This document shows, piece after piece, positions 33,264-46,360 of a stretch of DNA of 64,000 nt; the first letter of the stretch is position 1; each line of letters begins with the position of its first letter. The notes under the pieces were generated by a model, which saw only the letters and a program-made list of their open reading frames with translations, did not search any database and had not been told where the DNA came from. A program made the position numbers and the translations under genes. Location of the stretch: assembly GCA_030248065.1 (NCBI GenBank), contig JASAMV010000350.1:1-64000 (forward strand). Reading direction: 5' to 3'. Source of the DNA: Rhynchonema sp. JSB1_4. Taxonomy: Eukaryota > Nematoda > Chromadorea > Monhysterida > Xyalidae.

Positions 33264-33437
33264 ACTCTGGCAATTCTTTTCGGAGAAACTTTTCAACCGC
33301 GTTGCCTGATCCGTAAAGCGCGTTATGCGTGCACTGGCTACAGAAGTCACGTGACCGCTATAGCCAGTGCACGCATCATGTGCTTTACGGATCAGGCAAC
33401 GCGTTTGAAAAGTTTCTCCCAAAAGAATTGTCGGAGT
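33264..33437. mobile_element. 174-bp foldback element inserted in a MITE
   Basis: The arms begin ACTCTGGCAATTCTTTT and pair over about 75 bp around a short centre containing GTCACGTGAC. The direct flank ATAC (33260-33263 and 33438-33441) is a likely 4-bp target duplication. The left flank is the Tc1-like MITE arm GGTTGGACTATAC, so this is a second nested insertion. Confidence 0.75.
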
Positions 33438-33441
33438 ATAC

Positions 33442-35350
33442 AGGGTGCGCCAAAAGCGGTACACCTCGGTTAAGGATATGGCGTGTGTGTGAGAAACTCG
33501 AACGAAAAGGCTTCAAGAAACACGAAAATGGGCTCAGTTTTGCAGTCAGAACATTTTTTGTCCAACAATTACAAGTCCCAATTTTTGGACCCATATTTGA
33601 CGGGCCCTTTTTCTTGGACCGAAAATGCCGGACTAAAAAATTAAGATAATTTTCGGATTCTCAGCGCCCGAAAACTCCTGTTACACAATTTTCGGCCTTT
33701 TTGGAGCCTTTTCGTAAGAGTTTCGCCACGCGTCATGCTTAACTTAAGGCAGCTATTTCTTAGCCATCCTGGACTTTCCCTTCCGTCAACCAGTGAAAGG
33801 TTTAAACTTTTCAGGAGTGTTTATATAAAGTGCAAACTATGGGGGTTGAACTGAGAGACAAACAATCACGCAGCAAAATTGGACCAACAAACACTGACAC
33901 TGTGTTACAGCGACTGCTCTTTACTTTACTTCTGGCTTTTTGTCATGCACGCTCAACGTGTGAAAAATGTAATGTTTTGTTTCAAGTGTAGTTTGCAGCC
34001 ATATTAGTGAGAATTTAAAGTGCAAATTCTAACTAAACTGTGATGACATCGGTGACTGCATGATTCTCTTGAGTTAAAATATTTCCTTGAAATCACACAA
34101 TTTTAATAGGCAAACGTTTCAAAATGGAAATGATCATGTATGATCTACATAATGAAAAACGCGAAACACGCACGTGAGCATAGGAAGCTCATATCGTAGA
34201 AGCATGAAGTGCCTTTTTCAAAAAGCCGGTTTTCTGAAAGGTTCTGCGGAAAAGTTAAAAAATATTTTCACTTTCTCGCGCATGGAGTCGTGGTACGATG
34301 CACTACGTAAAACTCTGAAGCCGTGTCGTCAATCATGTTTCGAAATTTTCTGTTGAGCAGAGCACACGTACATACATAGGTGAACGGTGTTCAAAGTGGC
34401 CGATATTAGACAATATATTGTGACCATGACTTTATATGAACAGAAAAATGTTGGAGGAAAAATAAAAATCGGTCATGAGGTTCATGCTCTGAGACCAGGA
34501 TGGACGACAAGGAATTACTGCGAATCATCCGGAAATAAATGAGAACAGATTGCGCGAGAAAAAGTTGAAAAAGACTTGAAAATTTATTCATTCGCAAAAA
34601 AACTGTAGTTTTTTTACAGATCAATCACTTGTAATGGTGCAAACGGCAGGTTGTGATAATTATCCGGTAAAAAAGTGGTTCGAACAGGCGATTTCGCAAA
34701 AATTAGGGTCTTGATTCAGCACCTATATGTGCATAGTACAGATAAAATAATGTTATACTGATGGACTAGGGATTGGCAAATACCACGCACGAAAAAATAA
34801 AATGAACCATGACGAAAGGGAAGAAATACATACATACCTACATTACACAGACTTGTCAGCGTCTGGAATAAACTCAAAAACCTTGATCAACAGTGCAGCT
34901 AAGGTTGATGTGAAAAATTTTTAAATTTCCGTTATTTCGTTTCCGTTCCGCCGCTCCTGCTAAGTAGTACTTAGGGCAAATATTACTTATGGTGTCTTTG
35001 ACGTCTGTTTGCAGTCAAACTACACAACGGCAAACCAACCGCTTTTCGGGAACATTTTTTTGTAATTTTGACCTTGATTTGCGCATAACGCAAAATTTAT
35101 GAAAGGAATCAAGCGCCACAAGTGACTTCAAACTGCACAACCCCAAACACAGGCAGATGTGGAACATGGCGCACGTGCTAGAGTGAAATGTGTACTTAAT
35201 ATGTACTTACAGCACTGCACCAGGAACCGCCTGAAGTCTGGGTTTGGTTCGAAACCAGAAACGGTATCGATCCCAGACTAGAAATCAAAGACGGAATGTT
35301 TTAGGAAAGTTGATTTATAGCGGTACGTGCCGGTGCGAAGAAGACGGTGA
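33442..35350. other. intergenic, no gene seen
   Basis: No exon, RNA gene or clear repeat apart from short AT-rich tracts. Confidence 0.45.
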
Positions 35351-35358
35351 CATGGCAC

Positions 35359-35870
35359 CAGGGTTGGGCAAAAAAGGTTTTTTTCCCGAAAAATCGTTTT
35401 TTTTAAAAAAAGGTTTTTTAAAAAAAAACGTGTTTTTAAAACGCCCAGATGACCAAAATATGCCACCAAAAAAATTGGAAAACGCTCATGTTGGGAAGAA
35501 AACGTGGTTAAATGAAGTAATTCTATGTGTTCTGAGGCAAAATAAACGGGTTTCAACCCTTTTCTAGCGAGTTCTTAAGATCCCATAGCAGACCCGCATC
35601 ATGGGACCAACTTTGGCTGGGGTCATCATTGAAAATCAAACTCCGTATGTCGACGTATCTCGTCAAAGTAAAAATTGGTCGAAAATTTTTTGAAAAAATG
35701 GGACAAAAAAATTGATTTTCCTTGATGATCAGGGTACTTTCCCTGAAAAATCAGGGAAAATCAAGGAAATTCAGGATTTAAAAAAACGAAAAACGACCCA
35801 GGCGTTTTTTTAAAAAAAAACGTCGTTTTTTTTAAGAAAAAACGCCGTCGTTGTTTTTTGCCCAACCCTG
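35359..35870. mobile_element. hAT-like MITE, CAGGGTTGGGC family, complete
   Basis: A 512-bp element with perfect 17-bp ends, CAGGGTTGGGCAAAAAA and complement, flanked by the 8-bp duplication CATGGCAC (35351-35358 and 35871-35878). The inner ends are runs of A and T broken by ACG. A truncated relative lies at 8409-8516. It has no transposase. Confidence 0.9.
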
Positions 35871-35879
35871 CATGGCACA

Positions 35880-38800
35880 CGGGTTTTTCAGGGTTTCTTG
35901 TTCACAGGCATGCAAAAACAACGGTCGTTTTGGGTGAAATGGCCTTGTGTTATAGATACAGGTATACAGTTACTTGAGCAACACAGTATTATCAAGTAAT
36001 TTGGTTGTCAGGTGTGGAAACATTGCGTACGTTATATTTCGAATTTTTGGGTTTTGGCTGCATTTTTCTAATGCCGATAGCCTGATGTTTCACGTGGGCT
36101 ATACAAGCGATATGCATCGAAATTAAAGAAACAGTCAGGTTAAGCTACGTGATTAAGCTATCAACTACATTTGTATACACAAAGGCATGAACTTACTTGA
36201 CAACAAATCTTGACAGCATCATTAAAATTGCACTTTTGTGTTTTTGTCTGGTTTTTCACCACCAGGTCTTGCAAGTACCACTACACTGCAAGGAGACACT
36301 TTTTTCAGCACGCAACCCATGCCAATCAAAGTGTACCTGTATACGCTCGGAATGATTTTTCTGCTTGCCGTATCGGTTTATTAAATGAATTAGTTTTTAT
36401 ACACCTAATCAGAATGAGTTACTTGTTTTATGGCCACGGCTATTTTTTGATATTTGATTATTATTGAAGGTGAAATAATAGGGACACGTGCACATGTTTG
36501 TATGTTGCATGCGATTGTGTAATGTCCTTGTGTGAGTGTGACACACGGGAAAGCAAGCAAGCGTATAGTCATAGGTGATGCCAAAATGGCACATAGTCTG
36601 GCGGTGATTGCGGTGGTTTTCGCACCGACGATGCTCTGGTGCACCACTTTGAACGCGAACGAGAAGAAAACAAAGGCAGAGTAAGGAAAATAAAATATAT
36701 TAAGTTTCGCCATAATTGGGAAATATCGGCCGCTATTCCCCAAAATGGAGAGTGAACCTACGCCTCCCACCTGCGCGGAGCAAAACGGCTGGTTTTCTCT
36801 CTGTGTGGTCGCTTATATGTTGGACCGTTGGCCTAGGCTTGAGTTTAGGGTCAGGCTTATGCTCAGGCCCACACGACCCCAAGCAGACATCTATGGTATT
36901 TACAGCATGTTACACCAGCTGCAATTTTTGGGCGATTGAGCGCAACGTCTGCAGCCTCCACATGCACAGAACAACCTCGCGTCACAGGGGCAGGCCTCAA
37001 TCAGTCAAAAAATGCAGCTTGACACTTTTTTTGGCCGCTGCTTTGTGAAAACCCGCTCTTTTATCCCTGACACGACATGGTTAACGCTAAAAAAGGGTGA
37101 GCAAAAAAGGAAGGAAGAAACATGAAGACACGCCGCACAATAATTAAGACGAACAATTTCTGAAAAATCATGCGAGTGTTCCCGGGGAAAATTATGCGCC
37201 TTCAAACGCTTGACCTACGTACAGTATGATGACTATATTTCTGAGGAAGCATAAGCGGTGTACGCAGACTGCGTGACTGGTTCAGAATATTAGTGCCAAG
37301 CGCATTAACAATACGATGTATTCTGCAACCTTGGGGTATTGAACAGATTTGCATGTGAGACTTTAAAATTTTTCATATTATACGCTTGTAAGTGCAATGT
37401 AGAAACTTTTCTGGATGCAAGCACTTACCAAGCAACGACAGCTGCATGTGTAGCGTCATTTGATGACAAAAATGAAACATAATCATGTGTGATGAAGAAG
37501 TAATCAGCAAGGTTTTCACGCAAAAACGTGTCAGACACGTCACACTGTCTGTGCGTGCGAGGAACACTCTATTCTGAGTATGCAATACTTTTGCCAGAAT
37601 AATAATTGATTGGTGGTCAAAATATTTGTCAATGTTCTGGGTCACAGGTTCAGGTTCTGAACAGCTCGGAACCTGAAAAATGCGGCCACGGTGCAAACGC
37701 ACGTCTATTGCACCAAAAAAATAAAAGAAGTTCCAAAGCACGTGGGAAGGGCAAAAACAGCGTTGGGAAATACCAAGCGGAAAAATATTCACGAAAAAGT
37801 GTAACTTCTTCACAACGATTTGCCTTTGCTCTATTGTCCCCCATTAGTGGTCAGTGGGTTTTCACTTTGAGGTATCAAAGACCATTTAATTTTATGCACT
37901 TACTCACACGGGCGTTCAATTTGCTATCTTGCATTTTCAGAACAAATTTAAAAAAGTTGTTGCGTGACTTTTTGTGCGTGTACAGTGTTTCCTTTCCTTT
38001 GTGAACTTCGCGTGTGTGAAAATCACAGCGAGAAAATCATGAGCATTTAAACTTTTTTTAATAGTGCGACAATAAAAAAGTCTCAAGTGCAGTTTTGCAA
38101 TGACTTTCCAATTGTTCACGTGTTTGAGAAAGATAAATTTATCGCTTTGAAGTGACCCTGAGTGTCGAATGAAAGAAAAAAGGTTTATCAAGATTGTATG
38201 CACAGTTGAGGAATGATGACAGCGTGCTTTGCAACGTGTTTAATAAAGGTGTGGCATTTGGGTTGTGATCTATGATGCTTTTAATATTGTATTTTAAGCT
38301 TTTTTAAAAAATTAGATACTCAACGCAATGTTGCGCATTTCTGGTCAGGAACCCGAAGGTAGTAAGCGCAAATGTGGACGCGACTCAAATAATGTGTGTC
38401 CATCAGCAATACCACCGCATTTGCATGTCCGAAAAATAGTCTTCGGCAGAAAATATAAGTTTAAAGCTTCTTCTATGATGAAGATATAAAACAAAAGTAT
38501 ATTAATTAACAGCCGCTTTAGTTAGTGCAGAAAAATCGATAGTAACGTAATGTTTTCCGGGATCCCAAAAACACAGGGACGAGTTTTTACAAACATTTCC
38601 GCAAGAACTTACGGAATAAAAAATGAAAGACTTGTTTTTTATTAGTATACAAAGCAGCCCAACGGAAATTTGTCTGCACAAAAATATCCAGGAAAAAACT
38701 ATCCATGACCAAAAATGTCGATGTTTTGAAATAAATGTGACCAAATATGTGACGAAGTGCAAAATTTGTTCATATGGCGACATCCCCACGAAAACAATGC

Positions 38801-40005
38801 TATTTCATAACAGCAAAGCAAGGTTGCAACACTGAAGCGCGCCGTGTTTTCCGAAAAAACACTACGGCAATAGCACTGGTCATATTCCAATATTATGCAA
38901 CCATGCAAACAAGCTTGGACGGGAAATTATGTTGCAAAAGACGAAAAGTTACAATGGACTTAACTACACGTACATATACTGTATGTACATGTACATAGGT
39001 AGTCCAAACGTATTACATTTCATAAGAATTTGCTGTTTTTTTTCTGGCAAGTCCAGGGGGTGATTTTTTCTCACACACATGCTGGTTCTGTATACGACAT
39101 TTCACTATGTGTACAAAGGGTGGTCCACAAAACTGCTACGCAATGTTTCTAAGGTTGGAATATTTTCTGCTTTCCATGAAACACAAGAAGGCCTACACAT
39201 GGGCGATTGTTATCGCAAGTTCAAAACATAAGTGGTGGCTGATGTTTCACGAAATGTACATATGCACACAAAACAAATCATAATTACAAAACATTGTGTG
39301 TTGGCACTCAGTGTCCACCCTGTATATACTTCGATCTGTATTTGTAACAAAAACCGGTGTGAGAAAGATCTGCATTGTCGGGCTGTCTTATTGACAACAA
39401 TATTTTGTCCAAAAAAACTGCCCGGCGGCCAAATATTTTCTAGCGGTTGCGCAAAAATGAGCAAGTTATGCGTATTGCGAAAGAAGATCTGAGAAGACCA
39501 GAATACGCGCGGTTTCGGGCAGAATATCAAGTTTGCACACTCGTCAAAATATTGAGTCCGCTGCACCAGATGAGTTGATATGAAATAATTGGAGAGAAAT
39601 TTCGGTTTGAAGTCAGGAACCTTCGGTTTCCGCTTTATTTTTTGAAATTTATTAATTTCAAATCGACTGAACAGCCAAGGAAACTTCGCCACAAAGGTTT
39701 CATCGCAATTTTTTCTCACACTCCGATCGATTTTAAAATTGCTGAAATCTGAAAAAATTCCTGCCCTCCGGCTGCACTCAGGTGTAGTGAAAAAAACATA
39801 AAGTTATGTAACACGCGAGCGAGACTTATTGCCATAACAAACTTGTAGAACATAAGTTACAAGTGAACACTGAGTTCTATAGTAGAACCAAGCCGAAACA
39901 AGATCCAGTTCCCCAACATGCACAATTTTACCATCTTGGGTACCTGCACTCCTTAAACCGAGAACTGGAACTAAAATCAAAATTGTTCGGTTTCTCAACA
40001 CAGAC
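35880..40005. other. intergenic, no gene seen
   Basis: No convincing exon. A degenerate stretch of TTAGGC-like units lies at about 36830-36870, a dispersed motif copy at 36622-36647, and TGAAACATCA motifs at 36083 and 39240. Confidence 0.45.
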
Positions 40006-40009
40006 CAGA

Positions 40010-41160
40010 GTGTTCCATATAAACCCCCGGGCTCTATTAGGAAAATGGTGGAAATTGGCTTTTTCCAAACATTTCTCCGAATAGAGCCCCGGAGCTGAGT
40101 TAGGAAACGTTTCCGAATAGAGCACCATGGTTTTTGGGTACGTTCTTCCAACCCCTAACGTCATTGAATGTTATCACAATCGTTTGTGTGCGTTTCAAAA
40201 CATGCGTTATGTAATTCGGTCTTAGAACAGATTCTGCTGTAAAGATGTGCGAAAATGAGCTGTTTGTTCCTGTTTTGTGAACGTGTCTACCCTTTCTGTA
40301 GAGTCTTGGAAAACGTTTTACCCCAAATGGAGCCCCGGGCTCTATTCGGAAACGTTTCCGACTAGAGATCTCGGAAGGCTCAAGTCGGTTGGGGGCTGTA
40401 TATTGAAAACTCCGGTACCTACAGTACATATGAATTATATGACGAACAATCATACATCAAACCACACATTAGTCTCAATTCACTCAGAGGCGGCAGGCAA
40501 GTGCATAATGATGACAAAGTCAACCCAAATTTTCGAAAATTGTATGTATAATGCATCGAACTGCTTTTCTGACTTATTTTGAACGATAAACTGAACTTGA
40601 GTCTTACAGACGGAGTCAACATGATTGGGAATATTTTGGTAATCCGTGCCAGGTCTGTGATAGTCCTGGCACGGATTACCAAAGTCTATGTACCGGAGTT
40701 TTCCGGTTACAGCCCCCCCACCGAACAGAGCCCCGGTGGGGCTCTATTTTTGGAACATTTTCCAAATAGAGCCCCATGGGGCTCTATTCGGGATTTTTTT
40801 CGTTTTCTGGTACCCATTTTGTGATCTAAATGGACCGATAAAAAAGGAGCAAAACGAGCTATTTTAGATGATATTTCGTAGTTTTTGGTCTAAATCTTTG
40901 CCTTCCATGCACATAGAACCAAATACAGTCTATACAAAGCGTCTGTAAGACACGAAAACGTGTTGCAATTAGGTATGAACCATATTCAAAACGTACAAAA
41001 ATTTTACATGGGGCTCTATTCGGAAGATGGTTCGAATAAAGCTCCATGGGGCTCTCTCTATTTGGGAAAAAAATAATTTTCAAAATCCGACTTCCCACCT
41101 ACTACCGAATAGAGCCCCAGGGGGTGTAACCGGAAAACTCCGGTTACACCCCCTGGGAAT
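40010..41160. repeat. cluster of palindromic GGGGCTCTATTCGG modules
   Basis: At least nine copies of a module read GGGGCTCTATTCGGAAA or its complement, at about 40027, 40080, 40120, 40335, 40726, 40738, 40770, 41010, 41045 and 41106. Neighbours are often inverted so that they form palindromes such as GGAAACGTTTCC. Two perfect 18-bp-arm hairpins lie within it, at 40636-40682 and 41116-41157. Isolated modules occur elsewhere (about 10430, 10685, 27760, 31700). Confidence 0.75.
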
Positions 41161-41850
41161 CCGCTCTCTTTAGGTGATAGAAAAAAGGGACCAAAACTCT
41201 TCGATGGCAGGAACTTGACCATTTTTCATTTTCTGCAAAGTATCGTCACTTTTCAGGCCAGATTCGAAAATCAGCTGATGTTCAGTTGGTGTGGCTGTAT
41301 TGCATATTGAAAAAATTATTGAGAAAGATTTTATGACGAATATAGGTAAATTGGAGCGATCACAAAGTCTGATGTCGTACAATACACTTGTATGTATATG
41401 TATATCCACCGTAATTTCACGCGTGGGCTAATTTGTTGTCTGTGTCCGAAGAACTAAGTGCTGACACTCTGAAGCAAAGTGCATATATAGGCTGTGTTGT
41501 GTAATGTCAGACGAGCCCAGTCTCACACATCTCACAGAAAATCTGCATTTATTTCATGTGTACAAAATATCAAAATGCAATAAATTTCTGTATAAAATTA
41601 AGGAAACGTTCCAGTACAGTGCATTCTCCGTCCAAAACACGGCGATTCATGTGGGAGGGGGCAATGGGCAGTAATGTGGACCTTTGTAGTGGCAGTCCAG
41701 CACTGTTGGTCGCAGAATGACTATAACGAGAATCCATCCAAAAATTTTTCCTGTCTGACAAAGCAGAACACCAGTGTCCATTTATAGTTTTTCCAACACA
41801 TTTCTAACCGTATTACGGTCAATGTTGTCTGAATGCAGTGAGCTTGATAA
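41161..41850. other. no gene seen; one MITE end
   Basis: A single degraded end of the TTGGTCGCAC MITE family lies at about 41709-41745. Nothing else can be supported. Confidence 0.45.
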
Positions 41851-41851
41851 T

Positions 41852-42076
41852 GGGTGGCATTTTCGAAACGGTGTAAAGCTCAGTTGGGTGTAAAGGTCGG
41901 TGTAAGCTCGGTCGAAAGCTCGGTCGGTGTCAGCTCGGTGTAAACATGAAACATTCCACGTTAACAGCAGGCAATGTTTCATGTTTACACCGAGCTGACA
42001 CCGACCGAGCTTTCGATTGAGCTTACACCGACCTTTACACCCAACTCACCTTTACACCGTTTCGAAAATATCACCC
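41852..42076. mobile_element. 225-bp foldback MITE, copy 2
   Basis: Same family and length as 23215-23442, with ends GGGTGGCATTTTCGAAAC and complement. It is flanked by AAT on both sides (41849-41851 and 42077-42079). The differing 3-bp flanks of the two copies show that TAT and AAT are target duplications and not element sequence. Confidence 0.87.
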
Positions 42077-42079
42077 AAT

Positions 42080-44000
42080 GTCAGCGTCAGAAACGTTTTG
42101 GAAATAGAAATAGAAATATGCATTGGTGAGGATCAGCAGAGCGATGTGCTTCACAATTCAGGCAAAAAAGTTTTAGATGGATTCTCAAGCAGTCGTTATG
42201 TGACCAATACATACCTTACTTTTCTGAAACTTTATTTTGTTTGCCGGCAATACACCCGAGAAATGAGGAGAAATAAAAACTAGTGGGAATTATCAAACAT
42301 AATAAATGCTCAGACATGATACGCGGATTGGGGTCAAGTTACGCTGATCTCATCCCTCATACTGAACACTTGGAAGAAACTTTCCAAGAGATTCTACGCG
42401 AGAAGACCAAGCTGAGGCCATGATACGCCACACAAACTGATGTTCTATGTTTCAATGCAACGTAAAATTATGACGTAATACTTTCGGTAGTAAACAAGAG
42501 CGCACAAAAGCACTTGTCAAAATTTTCTTATTTTTGTCATGGCTGTGTGTCGCACTGTGTTTCGTGTCTGGTAAGTTAGAAGTCTGAGGGGTAATCACAG
42601 AGGTGTTAAACTCCCGGTTGTTTAACGCCCACTGGAGAAGAACAAAGAAGTGGATGGGCTAGGAAGGTTATGGTGCATTTGTATTTTTATTTATTTGTAT
42701 TTCATTTCACGCTACATTTAATTCGTATGCGCATGCAAATGTGGTTTGTGGGTGGGACCGAAAACTGAAGAAATATTTTTCTGTTTCATCTGCATAATTT
42801 GCACAAAAGTTCCTAATCTAAAACATGCGTGAGGTACCCTAATATTTGTACCACAAGCAAGGAAACTAAATGCATTTATGCACATGCAAACGGAACGATT
42901 CAGAAATTCGCCAGCTTTCACAATGACGTGATAAGTTTGCGATTGAAAATATACATTGTGCAGAAACGTCACACTTTTTAAAAAAAACCGACCAAGTTCC
43001 ACGCTTGAGGTTTTGTTTTCGTGCTACAGACAAAAAATACGCGCAATGTTTAGTTAGTTTTAAGATTTTTAATAGTAATCGGAATCTAAAGTTCATCATA
43101 TCCATGACAATTATCCTGAATAAGCAAAAACAATTTTCCACGTCAGAGTTTGTTTGTGGCGAACACTGAGGACTTGTCACTCAGGACATTTGCTCACGGG
43201 TCACAGGTGCGTAAATATGGCAGTTTTTGCGTATTTGCAAGCTTAGTCATTATTTTGCGTCAGCATAGACTGTTTTAACGTGTCATTGTCGGTGCTTGAC
43301 AGTTTCAGATCAATCAACCTCAATCTAAAGAGCACGAAATGCAACAATAAGAGCACAAAATTTAACCATTTTCATAAGCAATGAGTGCGCCGCAGGTGTC
43401 ATAATAAGCATATTCAACCGAACATTCGCTTGAAGCTCAGTTTATATTTCTGATTCTCGCGCAGTAGTTGAAGGTAAGACAGTGACTGCTTGTTGTGATT
43501 GTCTGCTCCTCTCTGTCCGTTTGAAATATAAATCGACCTTTACAGGCATTTTATGGTGACTCACAAACACGTGCATGTGATATACATAGTGTAATACCGG
43601 CACTTGGCAATGGAACCGGTTTCGAAATTGATGTTCAAATTTCAATTGAATCTACATAAATATTTTAAACATGCTCAATTCGAAATCACATAACACGTTG
43701 AGGTCGACCCACATGCGTATACACCCCCGCAAGTGGTCACGTCACGGCTTGGCGTTTTTTTTCAAATAATGACAAAGGCATCCGAGTTGCGTCATTTTAT
43801 CACCGCGGGCACGCTTACCAGACAATCACTTTTTTCCATTGTCAGAGTAGCGCGTCGAAATTCAATATCTCACCATGGATACTGTTAGCCCCTTTGTAAA
43901 TTTATCACAAAGATCTAATGTTTTCGATTTCGTCATATCAGTCACATCATCAACTTTTCGAGGTTCTTTTTGACTGATCAGCTGTCACATTGGGAGGGAG
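42080..44000. other. intergenic, no gene seen
   Basis: I see no exon or RNA gene here. Confidence 0.45.
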
Positions 44001-44001
44001 G

Positions 44002-44512
44002 ATGGGCGTAAATTTGAAACATTGCACGCTGAGCAAGCAGCAGGCGCGCGTTTCCAAAGGTCAACTTTGACAGCCTGCTGTGCAAGTGTAAATCGTTTGT
44101 TTGCAAGCTGGTTCGTTTAAGCTGGTTGCACAAACGTTTTAAAGGAATATTTGTAAGTTACCTAACATTTCGCCGCAAGGCTGTTGAGAAATTGAACATT
44201 CATTGACGGCGGTGCCAAAAAAACTTGACGTCGCTAACTGATCGCAGCACGAAATCAAAATGGCTCAATGAAAGAATAAGAAACTCACACATCGTTTGTG
44301 CAACCAGCCTAAAACCAATGTTGGAAACAAATGATCTACGCTTGCGCAGCATAGACTGTCAAAGTTGACCTTTCGTTTAGAACGCGCGTCTGCTGCTTGG
44401 TCGGCGACGGCGTGCACTGTTTCAAGCTTTCTCACACCGAACTTTCCCACGCCGAGCTTTCCACCGACCTTTACACACAACTGACTTTTGCATCGTTATG
44501 AAAATATCACCC
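44002..44512. mobile_element. diverged foldback element related to the GGGTG family
   Basis: Arms of about 120 bp (around 44016-44140 and 44288-44412) pair with scattered mismatches. Both carry GGTCAACTTTGACAG and GGTTGCACAAACG or their complements. The right end (TATCACCC at 44505-44512) matches the end of the 23215 and 41852 elements, while the left end is worn. The interior is longer than in those copies. Confidence 0.6.
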
Positions 44513-44645
44513 ATAACGGGGATGGCGTTGAATGAAACTTCTGACCACATTAGGCTTGTGACGAACTCTTGATAATTCTTGTGGCAGAAAAAGGAGTGTT
44601 TAGAAAAGCCAAATCACAAAATCGAAAAAATTAAAAAACTGTGTA

Positions 44646-44910
44646 TTGGTCGCACAACGACTTTATAAGAATTCATCTACCCTGATCTTCAGGTTCAACC
44701 TTAACCACTATGCTACTTGTATTTTTGACAAAACATTTTCAGCTAAAAATAATCTAGCAGATCAACCACGTTGCCGCAGGTCTGAAACATTCTCTTTACT
44801 ACATACTTTGTGTGCGATCACGCAACGCAACGTCATTGCCCCGTAATTTTCCCTCTTCACGATTCAGGAAAAAAATTTGACAAATTCTTATATAGTCATT
44901 GTGCGACCAA
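44646..44910. mobile_element. Tc1/mariner-like MITE, TTGGTCGCAC family, copy 2
   Basis: A 265-bp element with TA on both sides (44644-44645 and 44911-44912) and the same inverted ends as 27076-27338. The interior is reversed relative to that copy, consistent with a palindromic-ended element that inserts in either direction. Confidence 0.85.
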
Positions 44911-45429
44911 TACCAGGGCGCGTCTTTTGGTGGCGCGTGCAGTCATATACCACGACCTGGGAACTGGTGGGAACTTTTCAAAACATTTTCCAGCGACCGA
45001 GACTTGAGGGGCACAGAAAATGTTTTGTCATTATATTAAACTTGAGTGACAAAGTGTTTTGAAAAGTTCCCAAGCTCCCAGTTCCCTGTATGACTACAAG
45101 AGCCCGGAGCATCGAAACTTGTTTGTTTCATGGCTTTCCTTGTGTATACTGTATTAATGTGCCCAACACGCATTTTAGCACTCCATGTGGAACTTCAAGA
45201 AAAGCTTTCAAAAACTGTCGGTCGAACACTTTCATTTTTAGAATTATGTATGTACAATGATTTCCCATGTAACAAGCAAATCACAAAACTTTTTTCGCTT
45301 TTTTATTGTGTTAACAACTCATCAAGTTTAAAAATTCATCATGACCGTCCATAAAAACTTTTCAGCACATCACTGACGTAACATTTCCTAACCCGGTTTT
45401 TGTGCATTTTCTGACGCTAGTATTTCTGG

Positions 45430-46360
45430 AACAGCCTAACACATGGCTACCTGTCTACGTAATGCCTTGTGCGTGGCTTGTTCGCCATTTGTCACACAGT
45501 AGTGGATGACTTGTTGTTCACTGCGTTGCTGCGTGTGTTGACTTGTCGTTGCTCCGTGTTCCGTGTAGATAATTGCGAAGTACATAAGTTACTTGCAGGT
45601 TTATCCCAAACAGGAGCACAAAACCGTGTTTCAGCAAAGCATATTCAACGAGTGAAAGTACCAAGTTTGGAGAACTTTACAATAGAAGCTAAAGCAGAGA
45701 ATCACCTATGCAACCACTTCATATGCAACACACATCCTACTTTCGAACAGTCCATTTCTCTCATTATTCTCCCAACGCTCGCCCATATCTTATAACAAGC
45801 GACGATCGCACACCAATCAGTTATTTCCCTGTGGAACGATCCGTTCCATACACCTTGCATGGCACCAGGTACTGTAGGAAAGTTTCATTCTTAGTTTTGG
45901 ATCATTAAAATTGCATTTTATGGTGATAATGCAAATTTGCACAAAACTGAGGCATACGCTTTTTTCAACATTAATGTAACATGTTTTTGTTTGAAACCGC
46001 AGTTGGTTTTTTCTACGGTCACAAAATTGCTGTTCACAGGTGAGAATTACGGGTTTGTCAAATTACGAGTTCAACTTCGGGATGAAAAAGAACAGTCGTT
46101 AAATACTGCTCATGTATTATGTAGTTTGCAACCGAAGCCAAATTCACAGAGACATTTTGTTCGAGTTTATATTATTTCGTTCTTTTGGCATCCTAATATT
46201 TCGATCGTCTTACAAAGTCGACTTCTTTCATGTCAACGCTGCATTTCAAGTGAATCAGTCACTGTCCAGAGAAACTTTGATTGAGAAAAATACTGTAGGG
46301 TTTCGCAAGTTTCTTGGTTAGCTATAGTTTGCAACTACTGTATTACCGATTAAAAATAAA
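45430..46360 (+). CDS. candidate gene 3' end, product unknown
   Basis: Possible exons end at 45865 (before GTACTG), run 46012-46048 (between CCGCAG and GTGAGA), and begin again after TATGTAG at about 46121. A canonical AATAAA lies at 46355-46360 on the plus strand. The first candidate exon encodes ITSDDRTPISYFPVERSVPY. All three frames after 46121 stay open for 25 to 65 codons, so I cannot fix the final frame. No family is recognised. The splice sites plus the poly(A) signal are the only support. Confidence 0.25.

Noticed and set aside
37373..37813. 146-codon minus-strand frame in the desert
   Set aside because: It has no splice context, no homology and no poly(A) signal, and its length is compatible with chance in AT-rich DNA.
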